Below are positions 47,765 through 57,276 of a stretch of DNA of 64,000 nt, piece by piece. Each line of letters opens with the position of its first letter. Within the stretch, counting starts at the first letter, position 1. Origin of the DNA: Catenovulum sp. 2E275 (GTDB lineage Bacteria > Pseudomonadota > Gammaproteobacteria > Enterobacterales > Alteromonadaceae); contig NZ_JAOPFU010000011.1 of NCBI RefSeq assembly GCF_025515275.1, positions 1 through 64,000 on the forward strand. Reading direction: 5' to 3'. The notes under the pieces were generated by a model. It made no database searches, had not been told where the DNA came from, and saw only the letters and a program-made list of their open reading frames with translations. The position numbers were made by a program, and so were the translations under genes.

Positions 47765-49243
47765 TTATAATGATTTTCTACGTTTAAATTTACCCATTGT
47801 TTTACCCCACAAGAAAACCCCTAGCTTTCTTACTACAATAAAATCAGGAAAGATATTTCCCAATAACCTGACACTTATCAAAGATAATAATATATAAGTT
47901 GGCAGAGCAAAAATTAGGGTTAAAGCAAGAGTATAGTAACTGTTAAGATTCAAAAGGTTATGTCCAATAAACTGGTATGGGTAAACACTTATGAAAGCGA
48001 TAGTTAGATAACAAAATAATGCTAAAATGCTAGTTCTTAAACTGACAATAACATATTTTTTAAGCACCAGTAGACTAATAAAAGTAGCAAAAGGTACAAG
48101 TGAAATTCTAACATAAGCATATTGGTCAATATCGGGATCAGTATTAATTGTAATAAAAAGCACACTTACAATGATAACCGTCAGAGCTAAATTCATAAAA
48201 GTGAGTACTTTTATTCTTTCATTAGCAACTAAAGTAGAGCCAATAAGTTGAGTAAAGCACGTAAAAAAAGTGAGGATTAGAAACCCTTGAAATAAAGGTA
48301 ATACAGGCAGCCATTGCTGGCCAAGTAATAAATATACAAATACGTCCATAAAGTAGTAACACCCTATAAATATAGGGCTTAAAAATAAGGACATGACAAT
48401 TATGGCTTTCTCAAAATCATTTTTAGATCCCTTATTCTTTCCGTCTGAAATTATGGTTAAAATTATATTATTAACAGGTTTAAACAACTCCTGTATTAAC
48501 ATCCCGCCATTAGCTTTACTGACTTCATAAAACCCCATATCAGTAGGTGTAAAAATTCTACCCGCTAGAATTACATCAATTTTAGCTCTAACATTTCCAA
48601 CAAATACTTCAAACAATAACCATTTAGAAAAATTCCAATTATCAATTAAGCCTTTTGTGGTTAATTTAGGTAAATCAGGCGCCCGCCAGTACGTTCTTAA
48701 AGTCATAGCAAAAACATAGACTAAGTTACCATAAACAATGGCTCGGAAATCTTCAAAATAAAATGCAAAAGAAATATTGGCACTAATTGCAATGATTTTG
48801 GCTAATATCTCTGCATTCACAACAGGCTTGTAGTTTAAATCTCGCATGTACTGCATAAAATGAGTATTACCAAAAGATGCTATGCAAATACAAAAAGCGT
48901 AGATATAAAATAATTCCTGAATTACTGGCTTTTGATAATATTGAGTAACAAAAGGAGAGATTAGTAATAGTAGTGCTGCCATTAAATTCATAGCAATCAA
49001 ACGGAAAGTAAAAGTCGCGTTATAAATATCTTTATTTATATTCTGTTGTTTTAAAATATATTGCTGTACACCAAGCTGACCAATCGCCAGAAAAATTTCA
49101 TAAACGACAACAGCCAAAGCTGCAATCCCAAAATCTTCCGGGGCAAGAATCCGAGCCATAATGACGGTACTGAGAATACCAAGAGCTTTTACGACCATAT
49201 TCCCGACGATACTAATCAGGGTACTAGAAATTATCTTATCCAA
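47765..49243 (-). CDS. Lipid-linked oligosaccharide flippase, Wzx-like
   Basis: The 492-residue protein has about fourteen membrane helices and the opening pattern of the polysaccharide transporter (PST) group, VGNMVVKALGILSTVIMARIL..EDFGIAAL. It should flip the undecaprenyl-linked repeat unit to the periplasm, where the polymerase acts. It starts with TTG, with AAAGG seven bases upstream. It is the only flippase in the window, so the locus should be Wzx/Wzy-type. Confidence 0.92.
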   Translation of the reverse strand: MDKIISSTLISIVGNMVVKALGILSTVIMARILAPEDFGIAALAVVVYEIFLAIGQLGVQQYILKQQNINKDIYNATFTFRLIAMNLMAALLLLISPFVTQYYQKPVIQELFYIYAFCICIASFGNTHFMQYMRDLNYKPVVNAEILAKIIAISANISFAFYFEDFRAIVYGNLVYVFAMTLRTYWRAPDLPKLTTKGLIDNWNFSKWLLFEVFVGNVRAKIDVILAGRIFTPTDMGFYEVSKANGGMLIQELFKPVNNIILTIISDGKNKGSKNDFEKAIIVMSLFLSPIFIGCYYFMDVFVYLLLGQQWLPVLPLFQGFLILTFFTCFTQLIGSTLVANERIKVLTFMNLALTVIIVSVLFITINTDPDIDQYAYVRISLVPFATFISLLVLKKYVIVSLRTSILALFCYLTIAFISVYPYQFIGHNLLNLNSYYTLALTLIFALPTYILLSLISVRLLGNIFPDFIVVRKLGVFLWGKTMGKFKRRKSL

Positions 49244-49252
49244 AATGAACCT

Positions 49253-50299
49253 TTATTTTGTAATACCCTGACTTGAGTAAGGTACAGTCAATTGTTTATT
49301 TTTTATATTTTCTCTAATTTTATCTATTTTATGCATGACAACTTCATTGACAGCCCAACTCACCACTAAAGTAAAAATAACAGCAAATAGAAAACCAGCT
49401 ACAGTACAGTAAGAGCCTAATGCTGTATATGCGACATAAGCCCCGCTCCAATGAAATAAATACATAGGGTAAGAAAAATCACCTAATAATTTATCTATTC
49501 GACGATAGGTAACTTTTATTTTGCTTAATAAAATAACCAGTAAAGCAGAAAATACTAAGTTTAAATACATGCTCAGTAAGTTAACTTTCCATGCATTATC
49601 TTGCCCAACTAACATGACTGAATTAGCACTTATCACAATATTCAAGCTAAATAAAATAACGACTAAATGAGGAGCAAACCGTTTACCAGATATAAATTGA
49701 TATATATTTTTCTGATAAAAATAGCTCAAAGCACCAAGAGAAAAAGGTAAAGACGCAGAAAAAATATTTCCATAACCTATATTAAATGTTGAGCCTACTA
49801 GAATTTTATAAAAAAGGTACATGACACTAATAATTACCCAGAACCATGTAATGATTAAATTTCGGGAAATACCTAATCCAATAGCGATATAAAAAACAAT
49901 TTCAATAGTTAATGCCCAAGAGGCTGGTGCAACTCTAATCGGGTAAGTAACTGGATGTAAACTCGGATAAAAAATCGATAAATTAGCCAACCAAGCCTCT
50001 AGAGAGGCAGGGAAAGACATATAAGGATGTATTAATGAGGGCGAAATACCAAGAAAAAAAAATAACAATAAAGATATAAAAAATAGAATCCAATAAACAG
50101 GGTAAAGCCGCCAAAAGCGATTCAATGCATACTTTAAACAACCCTTAGGATCATACGAATAAGTATGATGCATAATATAAGTCATTAAAAAGCCGCTCAA
50201 AATAAAAAAGCTATAAACCGCTAAGGCTCCAATATTAGGCACTTCTAATAAGTGATATAAAATCACATTGAATGCTAAAATAAATCGGAATATGCCCAC
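49253..50299 (-). CDS. Membrane acyltransferase, acyltransferase 3 family
   Basis: The 348-residue protein has about ten membrane helices. It begins MGIFRFILAFNVILYHLLE, with the catalytic His in helix 1, and has FFILSGFLMTYI in helix 2. It probably O-acetylates a sugar of the exopolysaccharide. It starts with GTG after AAAGG. It lies between the GT4 gene and the flippase gene with gaps of 17 and 9 bases. Confidence 0.92.
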   Translation of the reverse strand: MGIFRFILAFNVILYHLLEVPNIGALAVYSFFILSGFLMTYIMHHTYSYDPKGCLKYALNRFWRLYPVYWILFFISLLLFFFLGISPSLIHPYMSFPASLEAWLANLSIFYPSLHPVTYPIRVAPASWALTIEIVFYIAIGLGISRNLIITWFWVIISVMYLFYKILVGSTFNIGYGNIFSASLPFSLGALSYFYQKNIYQFISGKRFAPHLVVILFSLNIVISANSVMLVGQDNAWKVNLLSMYLNLVFSALLVILLSKIKVTYRRIDKLLGDFSYPMYLFHWSGAYVAYTALGSYCTVAGFLFAVIFTLVVSWAVNEVVMHKIDKIRENIKNKQLTVPYSSQGITK

Positions 50300-50316
50300 T
50301 CAATTACCTTTAATTA

Positions 50317-51492
50317 TTATGGATTTAAACTTTTAAAAATAACTTGAGCCTTTTGAGCATGAGCCTGCCAATCAAGTGTGTTCACTACATGTTCCCTCCC
50401 TTTTTGCCCTATCGAAGGTAAGTTCATACGATTATTGAGCAATTCCACCAATTTAGTCGCTAATTTTGTTGGCTCGGTACAATCAATAACAAAGCCTGTT
50501 TCTCCAATAATCATAGTTTCAGGCGTACCACCTGAATTACCGCCGATAACGGGCTTAGCACAAGATTGAGCTTCAACCAACACCATACCAAACCCTTCAA
50601 TATTTAACCCAATCGTGCGATTAGGCAAAGCAAAAATATCACACTGCTGATAGCATTCTATCATTTGTTCATCGGATAATTCTGACATAAACATGACATG
50701 GTCGGATAACTTTAAACTCTCCACCAAGTCTTCCAAATAAGTACGTCGGTCTCCTCCACCAATGATCGCATAAAGTACATCTGGATGATGAGCTTTTACT
50801 ATATCGAGAGCTCTTATCAACATATCATGCCCTTTACGCTCTTCCAGCCTAGAAACTGTTAAAATAACGGGCCTGTCTTGCCAATTAAACTTATTACGAA
50901 TTTCACGGTTATATTCGGCTGGAATAAATTTATTAGTGTCAACGCCTGGATTTAAAACCTCAATTTGAGATTCAGGACATCCCCAGTCTTTCATTAATAC
51001 GTTTTTACTGTTTTGGCTATTACAAATTAACTTAGAAGAAGATTTAAGTGCTTTATTGACCATCCAAGTAAATTCTCGACTTCTAGCCGCATTAGTAACA
51101 TCTTCGCCATGAACAAAACACAAGTAAGGAATCCCTTTAAGTTTAGCGACTATATATGCGGCAACACCTTCAGGTATACAACGACCACAATGAATCGCAC
51201 CAATATTTTCAGATTCAACTAGATGTAATATTTTACGTATCAGACGCCAATAAAATTTAATTCCAGTCCAATTTAATATTCCCCAATCAGCCCATTGTTT
51301 AATACTCATATTGAAACGATGAACCTGCATATGATGTGTTTTATCAAACTCATCAGCATGAACACTTTCTCCTGCTAAAACACAGAATTCGTTTGCAGGC
51401 AAACGAGAGTATAACTCCCAAAACCATCGGCCACTTCCTCCATTAATAGGAGGAAATATTTCAGAAATTAATAAAATTTTCTTAGCGGACAT
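50317..51492 (-). CDS. Glycosyltransferase family 4
   Basis: The 391-residue GT-B enzyme has ISEIFPPINGGSGRWFWEL at the N-terminus, VSRLEERKGHDML in the C-domain and an EGFGMVLVEAQSCAKPVIG stretch with the E-x7-E pair. It retains anomeric configuration and acts in the cytoplasm on the lipid-linked precursor. Its start overlaps the sulfotransferase gene by 11 bases, showing coupled expression. The donor sugar is unknown. Confidence 0.93.
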   Translation of the reverse strand: MSAKKILLISEIFPPINGGSGRWFWELYSRLPANEFCVLAGESVHADEFDKTHHMQVHRFNMSIKQWADWGILNWTGIKFYWRLIRKILHLVESENIGAIHCGRCIPEGVAAYIVAKLKGIPYLCFVHGEDVTNAARSREFTWMVNKALKSSSKLICNSQNSKNVLMKDWGCPESQIEVLNPGVDTNKFIPAEYNREIRNKFNWQDRPVILTVSRLEERKGHDMLIRALDIVKAHHPDVLYAIIGGGDRRTYLEDLVESLKLSDHVMFMSELSDEQMIECYQQCDIFALPNRTIGLNIEGFGMVLVEAQSCAKPVIGGNSGGTPETMIIGETGFVIDCTEPTKLATKLVELLNNRMNLPSIGQKGREHVVNTLDWQAHAQKAQVIFKSLNP

Positions 51493-52525
51493 TTTGATTA
51501 TCCAAAAATTGAGACAATACGGTTTCGCATGCTAATTCATGTTTTAAAAACCATGCATCATCTGCATAGCTTTTCCATTTATCTAGTTGAACCTGCTCGA
51601 CAACTGCTGCTGCTTTATCAATATCTGGATTATGCCAATTAAGTACAGTTAACACTTCAGTCAAGACACTTTTAGGTGAGTGGCTAAGTTGCTCAAACCC
51701 AATACTAATATCTGAATATTTTTGTCCAAATAAAAATGAAAGCTTCCATAAATAATAAAATCTTTGATATGGATGTGGTGTGATATCTTCGGATAAAAAG
51801 GGAAAGTAATTCTTTAAATTATTACACCAAGGATTTAAATAAAAAGCATCTTTGTATGTTTGCTCAACCTGTTGAGCATTCATTATTTTTTTATCTGTTA
51901 AAAAGGAAAGCCATTGATCTCTGGGGTTTCGATATAAATGTAATATTTTGCAATTTGGAAAGGTAGCTTTAAGCCATGGTAGGCGAAAATCAATCCGGTT
52001 AAACTGTAGTACGGGACGCGCTTTTGAGTTTTCAACACAAATTTCGATAAACCTTTTCATATCAGGATTAAAAGCTGCACCATCCATAAAAAGTTCATCT
52101 CGAATCCAATCTTCATGATAGTATTTGGACAATTCATTTAAACCAACAAATTCTTGCCAATAGTTATCGACACCGAGATGAGTAGAATCGACATTTTCTC
52201 CTCGGCAAGATTCATCAAACCAACGCCTTTCATTAAATGGTTCATAGTAAGCAGTCGCATCATTTAGATTACGAAAAACATTCCATAAAACTGTAGAGCC
52301 ACTTCGGAATCGACTAGAAATAAAAACAATATCATCCCGCTCAAATGTTTTATTAACCTCTAGCTGGTTATCCATACTATGATATGGTGAGGTCTGATTA
52401 TCTAGCTTTGGTAAAAGGTGTAAGCTTTTTTTTACTTGGCGATTAAATACATCAACAACACTAGGGTGAGATAAAAATTGATTAAATGTATTAATTAGTT
52501 TTTTTTTCGTTTTATTAACTAGCAT
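51482..52525 (-). CDS. Sulfotransferase family protein
   Basis: The 347-residue protein has the PAPS-binding 5'-phosphosulfate loop SSRFRSGSTVLWNVF (about 70-84) and a 3'-phosphate motif LYRNPRDQWLSFL (about 195-207). It should move sulfate from PAPS to a sugar of the exopolysaccharide, giving a charged, marine-type polymer. It has no membrane segment. It overlaps both neighbours (10-11 bases), so it is an integral part of the operon. Confidence 0.88.
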   Translation of the reverse strand: MLVNKTKKKLINTFNQFLSHPSVVDVFNRQVKKSLHLLPKLDNQTSPYHSMDNQLEVNKTFERDDIVFISSRFRSGSTVLWNVFRNLNDATAYYEPFNERRWFDESCRGENVDSTHLGVDNYWQEFVGLNELSKYYHEDWIRDELFMDGAAFNPDMKRFIEICVENSKARPVLQFNRIDFRLPWLKATFPNCKILHLYRNPRDQWLSFLTDKKIMNAQQVEQTYKDAFYLNPWCNNLKNYFPFLSEDITPHPYQRFYYLWKLSFLFGQKYSDISIGFEQLSHSPKSVLTEVLTVLNWHNPDIDKAAAVVEQVQLDKWKSYADDAWFLKHELACETVLSQFLDNQNVR

Positions 52526-53651
52526 TACTCTCTTCCATCAATTTTTTATACACTGAATGAAATTGTTCAACCATTATTTTGCTTTCAAATTTTTCAACAA
52601 ACAGGCTACGAGCACTACTGGCCATTTTTTGCATCATTTCAGGATCCGATGCTAATTCAACAATGGCTTGAGCAAATAGCTTGGCATCATCATTCGGAGT
52701 AACAAGCCCATTAACTTTATTTTCTATAATTTCAGGGTTTCCACCTGCATCGGTTACGATACATGGTTTACCTAACGACATCGCCTCAAGTAAAGTCATA
52801 GATGTACCTTCGCTTAGCGAAGACAATAAGAATATATCCATTAATTTAAGATAATTTACCGGCTTAGTTATATATCCAGTGAATATAACTCTTTGATGCA
52901 AATTAAGTTCTTGCGCTAATAATTCCAGTTTTTGACGCTCCTCACCATCACCCACAATGACCAAGTAAAGATTTGGAACTTGTTCTAGTGCATATTTAAA
53001 CGCATGTAGCATCATGGTTTGATTTTTAATAGGATCGAGTCTTGCAATAGTGCCTAAAATGATAGATTCGGATTCGCTAACCCCTATAGTTTCAGGTTTT
53101 ACTGGCATTATATCTTTATCCGCCAGTTCTAAAATTCCATTGTAAATTACATCTATTTTATTAGCTGAAATATTTTCAAATTCAATCAAAGCCCGCTTAG
53201 TGGCAATAGAAATACAAGTCGCATAATCAGTAAACTTCATCAAAACAGGGTTAATTAGCTTCCGCTTCCAACTACCACTATCTGGATAAAACCGTCCATG
53301 TTCAGTAAAAATAACTTTAACTTTTAAGCCTATTGCGGCAATAACACCATAAACCCAAGGTGTGTATTGATGGCAATGTAGAATATCGATTGAGTGCTCT
53401 TTTAAATATTGGCGTATATTTTTGATTAATTTATTATCAAAACCAGGCGTTCGCTTAAAAGCATCAACTTGAATTCCTTGTTCTATTAAACAAGCTCCAA
53501 ATGGTCCCACAGGCGATTCAATACACAGAACAGAGTTAACTATATTGCTTGACTGATTCGTATTAATTAAGTTAACAATTACCTGCTCAGTCCCACCAAT
53601 CCTCATATCAAATGTCAGATGAAGTATTTTTATTGTTTTAACATCGTTCAC
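52515..53651 (-). CDS. Glycosyltransferase family 4
   Basis: The 378-residue GT-B enzyme has ILHLTFDMRIGGTEQVIVNLI at the N-terminus, similar to the Stp2 group of XrtA loci, then LGTIARLDPIKNQTMML and LSSLSEGTSMTLLEAMSLGKP with the E-x7-E pair. It starts with GTG just after the acyltransferase gene stop. It is a cytoplasmic transferase for the repeat unit. The assignment to Stp2 (TIGR03088) is only suggested by context. Confidence 0.92.
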   Translation of the reverse strand: MNDVKTIKILHLTFDMRIGGTEQVIVNLINTNQSSNIVNSVLCIESPVGPFGACLIEQGIQVDAFKRTPGFDNKLIKNIRQYLKEHSIDILHCHQYTPWVYGVIAAIGLKVKVIFTEHGRFYPDSGSWKRKLINPVLMKFTDYATCISIATKRALIEFENISANKIDVIYNGILELADKDIMPVKPETIGVSESESIILGTIARLDPIKNQTMMLHAFKYALEQVPNLYLVIVGDGEERQKLELLAQELNLHQRVIFTGYITKPVNYLKLMDIFLLSSLSEGTSMTLLEAMSLGKPCIVTDAGGNPEIIENKVNGLVTPNDDAKLFAQAIVELASDPEMMQKMASSARSLFVEKFESKIMVEQFHSVYKKLMEESNAS

Positions 53652-54731
53652 TTATATTTTTCCGTTTAATAAAATTTGTCCCACTCGATTTGAGCTAACT
53701 AAAAGCCAGTGCAAGCCCACAGCGATAAAGCCTGTTATGGTCAATAGTAAGAAAAATCCTAACCATGCTGGTAAAGCTAAATAAATAAAAAAACTAGCTA
53801 GAATTACAATGATTAACTGATGAAATAAATACACACTATAAGCTGAACTTGCTAAAAATTGCCACTGTAAATTTACCTTGGCAAACAGTAAACTAAAACT
53901 AGTAAAACATAAGCAACTTAGTAGCCAAGTAGCCAGATACTCCAAATAAAGTCTAATGACATCTAAAACAAACATTTTGGGCATATAAGCCACTATTGTA
54001 AAATAAACTGCACTCAACAGCATCAAAAAAATTAGACCAAATTTAATATTTATCTTGATATACGTCTGATAAATATATTTTTTTTGTGCCATTAATAAAC
54101 CAAATATAAAATACGGTAAATATTCGATTATCATAAAAGAACTAATGCCGAAGAACTGACTATAAATAGGAAAACCTAGTTTATTTAAAAACAATAAACC
54201 TAAATTAGAGATAGGCAGTAAGCAAAGCCAGATGTATAAATTTAATCTAGGAAAAACAATATTAAATTTTATGTGTTTTTTGTTTATGTAGTAAAAAAAA
54301 GCAGCGAAAACAATAAAATATATACTTAAATTAATCAAAAACCATAAATGTGAAACCCAATTTCCTTCCACCCAATACTGTTTATAAGTAGCACTCTCCC
54401 AAGAGTAAGGGTTAATAAATATAAATTGAACGTAATTAATCGTTGTAGCAACTACTATTAATGGAATCAAAACTCGAGCTAAACGCTTTCTAATAAAAAC
54501 TTTAAATGGGTATTTATTAATCGAAATATAAAATAAATAACCAGAAAGTATAAAAAAAGCTGGCATTCTAAATATATGGATAAACTCAGATAATAATATT
54601 GGAATATCCAAGCTTTGAGGAGCACTAACCAGCCAACTTTTAGCGGGATTATATACCTGAGCCGAATGTAAAAAGATCCCCAGAAGCATTAAAGTGGCCC
54701 GCATTGGTTCAAGATAAGGAATACGCTCCAT
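53652..54731 (-). CDS. Membrane acyltransferase, acyltransferase 3/OpgC-like
   Basis: The 359-residue protein has about ten membrane helices. It begins RIPYLEPMRATLMLLGIFLHSAQ, with a His in helix 1, and has FRMPAFFILSGYLFY in helix 2, the form seen in the OpgC (MdoC) branch, which adds succinyl or acetyl groups. It is flanked by the SGNH hydrolase gene (one-base overlap) and a GT4 gene. An acyl group from this enzyme could be removed by the neighbouring SGNH hydrolase. Confidence 0.9.
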   Translation of the reverse strand: MERIPYLEPMRATLMLLGIFLHSAQVYNPAKSWLVSAPQSLDIPILLSEFIHIFRMPAFFILSGYLFYISINKYPFKVFIRKRLARVLIPLIVVATTINYVQFIFINPYSWESATYKQYWVEGNWVSHLWFLINLSIYFIVFAAFFYYINKKHIKFNIVFPRLNLYIWLCLLPISNLGLLFLNKLGFPIYSQFFGISSFMIIEYLPYFIFGLLMAQKKYIYQTYIKINIKFGLIFLMLLSAVYFTIVAYMPKMFVLDVIRLYLEYLATWLLSCLCFTSFSLLFAKVNLQWQFLASSAYSVYLFHQLIIVILASFFIYLALPAWLGFFLLLTITGFIAVGLHWLLVSSNRVGQILLNGKI

Positions 54732-55357
54732 TAACAGAAGAGCTCCTTGATAGGAAAAAAGTAGTGATACCCTTGAGCATTTAAATGGACACCATCATCT
54801 AGAAATAAATTTAAAGACGCAGGTTCGTCGGACCAATTAGAGTAAAAAGTAAATTGCTTTTCCTGTTCAGCCTGATACCTCAAATTAAAATTAACTCGTT
54901 TAAATTTATCCCATAATTTTGCTCTTGCTGGCGATGGTTTAATGCCAACCACGACAATATGAGCATCAGGATATTTAGATTTTAATAAGTTAATTAAAGC
55001 AATATAGAGCTGACTAGTTTCTTCTGGCTCTTCAAACGCTCGTATATGGTTTTCTCCTGCATAAATGAGAATATTTCTTACAGACTCCACTTTAGAGTGT
55101 TCAATGTAGAAAATAATTTCTGCCATATGAGTATTAACAAAACCCCGATTTAACCATGTGAGTCCATCACATGTGGCTAATTTATCTATCCTTTTAATCG
55201 TGGAGGTACCAAGTAGCAGGTTATAATCTTGAGGTTCGAGCTTAAAATCTTGATATATATAATTAAAGCTTTGCTGTTTTGATAAATAAAAGCGTCCAAA
55301 TAACATTAGGCAAATTAACACAATACTAAAAATTGCAAAAAAAAGCTTAAACTTGGC
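54731..55357 (-). CDS. Membrane-anchored SGNH-hydrolase-like protein
   Basis: The protein has an N-terminal helix (FKLFFAIFSIVLICLMLFG) and a periplasmic SGNH-type domain: the nucleophile Ser in LLLGTSTIKRI, an oxyanion Asn in YAGENHIRA and the Asp/His pair in DDGVHLNAQGY. Such enzymes hydrolyse or transfer acetyl groups on polysaccharides, alone or with acyltransferase-3 proteins. The frame is open back to a GTG at 55429, overlapping the amidotransferase gene by 52 bases; I prefer the GTG at 55357 (208 residues), because it lies just before the membrane helix. This start is uncertain. Confidence 0.75.
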   Translation of the reverse strand, partial: AKFKLFFAIFSIVLICLMLFGRFYLSKQQSFNYIYQDFKLEPQDYNLLLGTSTIKRIDKLATCDGLTWLNRGFVNTHMAEIIFYIEHSKVESVRNILIYAGENHIRAFEEPEETSQLYIALINLLKSKYPDAHIVVVGIKPSPARAKLWDKFKRVNFNLRYQAEQEKQFTFYSNWSDEPASLNLFLDDGVHLNAQGYHYFFPIKELFC

Positions 55358-55377
55358 CACTGGTAGACTCTGCTTTA

Positions 55378-57261
55378 CTAAACAGCCATATACCTGTCCC
55401 ACCACATCTGAAACATAAGCATGCTCCACAACAGAGTTGAATTATCTTTTTTCTCATTCACATGCTCATCCCACATTTGCTTGATTACATCTGCATTAAA
55501 AATTTTTGTTAGACCATGTGGATGCTGAATTAGCTTTTCTTCACATATAGTTTTAAGTTCTCCACGCAGCCAACTCGCCAATGGAACAGAAAATCCCATT
55601 TTTTTACGATACAAAATATCCTCGGGCAAATCTTCTAGAAAAGCTTCTTTTAAAATATATTTTTTTTCGCCTTCATTAAATTTAAATTGTGATGGTATTT
55701 TGGCTGCAAATTCCATTAACTCATAATCCAAAATAGGAGCTCTTACTTCTAGGGAGTTTGCCATACTCATCCTATCAACTTTAACCAAAATGTCGCCGGG
55801 TAAAAAAGTTTTCATATCCGTATATAATACTTTTGATAAATGGTCTTTGCCGTCACACTTGGCATAAGTATCTAAGGTTAATTGAGATGGATGATATCCT
55901 AGTAAAGACTCTTTAGTTTCCTGATTAACCAGCTTGTCCCAGTCGTGCTGTTTAATAAAAGAATTGGTAATATAAAAGCCCATCGCAGGTTCTAAGCTTA
56001 AACTGTGTAACAGAGAGCTGGCTTTCTGTAACGGCCTAAGATTAATTTGACCACATATTTTAGAAAGACGAGGAAATACATATTTACGAACAGCTGAAGG
56101 AAATTTATCCCTAAGTTTATTCTCAATATGATCAATTGCATATTTTGAATAACCAGCAAAAACTTCATCTCCACCATCACCTGCAATTGCAACCGTCACT
56201 TTCTCTCGAGCTAGCTGAGAAACAAAAAAAGTAGGAACAAGAGAAGGATCTGCAAAAGGCTCATCAAAAAAGCTCACAATATGCTCCAAGTTCTCGGAAA
56301 CATTTTGATGAACTGTCAGTTCATGGTGGTTAGTTTGATATTTATCAGCAACAATTTTAGCAAATTCAGTTTCATTAAAACGTTTTTCATCAAAACCAAT
56401 AGAGCACGTTGTAATAGGAGTGCTACTATTTTTAGCCATCATGGCTACAACACCACTAGAATCAACTCCGCCACTTAAAAAGGCACCAAGCGGAACATCT
56501 GCCAACATCCGCTTCTTAGTCGCATCATTTAAAACTTGCTTTAACTTTTGCTTAATGCTGGTTTCAGCATCATTAATTTGCTCAGCAAAGGAAATATCCC
56601 AATATTGCTCAATTTTAGTCCCTTCATTTGATATTAAAGCATAATGTGCAGGGGGAAGCTTAAAGATATCATTAAAAATAGTTTTAGGATCAGGTACATA
56701 CTGATAAGCAAAAAAGTCATATACCGAGTCAAGTCTCAGACTTTTTTTAATTCCATCAATTTTTAATAATGATTTTAATTCACTAGCAAAAACAAATTCT
56801 CCATGGTGATGTGTGTAATACAGTGGCTTTTTTCCGATCCGATCTCGGGCTACAAATAATTGTTTAGCTGATTTATCCCAAATGGCAAAAGCATACATTC
56901 CATTTATTTTTTCAAGGAGCTTTATCCCATATTCTTGAAATAAAGCTAATAATACTTCAGTATCTGTATGAGTATTAAATTGGTAACCTAATTCCTCTAA
57001 ATGTTGTCTAAGCTCAACAAAGTTATATATTTCACCATTAAAAACGATAATATAATTACCGTTATTTGAATACATTGGCTGAGTACCTGCACTAGATAAA
57101 TCTATAATACTCAAACGCCGATGACACAAACCAACAAAATTATCTAGGTACTCACCACCGGCATCTGGACCTCTATGAAAAATAGCTTGCCCCATTTGTT
57201 GCAGAGTATCTTGATTGCCAATTTCAGTCTGAAAAGATGTAAAGCCCGCTATTCCACACAT
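55378..57261 (-). CDS. XrtA-associated asparagine synthase-type amidotransferase
   Basis: The 627-residue protein has an N-terminal glutaminase domain starting MCGIAGF (nucleophile Cys2) and a C-terminal synthase domain with the ATP pyrophosphatase loop FLSGGVDSSG. In XrtA loci the TIGR03108-type homologue (exosortase A system amidotransferase) probably amidates a uronic acid or another acid of the polymer rather than making free asparagine. The gene sits between the FemAB-like gene (15 bases) and the SGNH gene. The substrate is inferred from context only. Confidence 0.92.
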   Translation of the reverse strand: MCGIAGFTSFQTEIGNQDTLQQMGQAIFHRGPDAGGEYLDNFVGLCHRRLSIIDLSSAGTQPMYSNNGNYIIVFNGEIYNFVELRQHLEELGYQFNTHTDTEVLLALFQEYGIKLLEKINGMYAFAIWDKSAKQLFVARDRIGKKPLYYTHHHGEFVFASELKSLLKIDGIKKSLRLDSVYDFFAYQYVPDPKTIFNDIFKLPPAHYALISNEGTKIEQYWDISFAEQINDAETSIKQKLKQVLNDATKKRMLADVPLGAFLSGGVDSSGVVAMMAKNSSTPITTCSIGFDEKRFNETEFAKIVADKYQTNHHELTVHQNVSENLEHIVSFFDEPFADPSLVPTFFVSQLAREKVTVAIAGDGGDEVFAGYSKYAIDHIENKLRDKFPSAVRKYVFPRLSKICGQINLRPLQKASSLLHSLSLEPAMGFYITNSFIKQHDWDKLVNQETKESLLGYHPSQLTLDTYAKCDGKDHLSKVLYTDMKTFLPGDILVKVDRMSMANSLEVRAPILDYELMEFAAKIPSQFKFNEGEKKYILKEAFLEDLPEDILYRKKMGFSVPLASWLRGELKTICEEKLIQHPHGLTKIFNADVIKQMWDEHVNEKKDNSTLLWSMLMFQMWWDRYMAV

Positions 57262-57276
57262 TTAATAATTTCCAAT

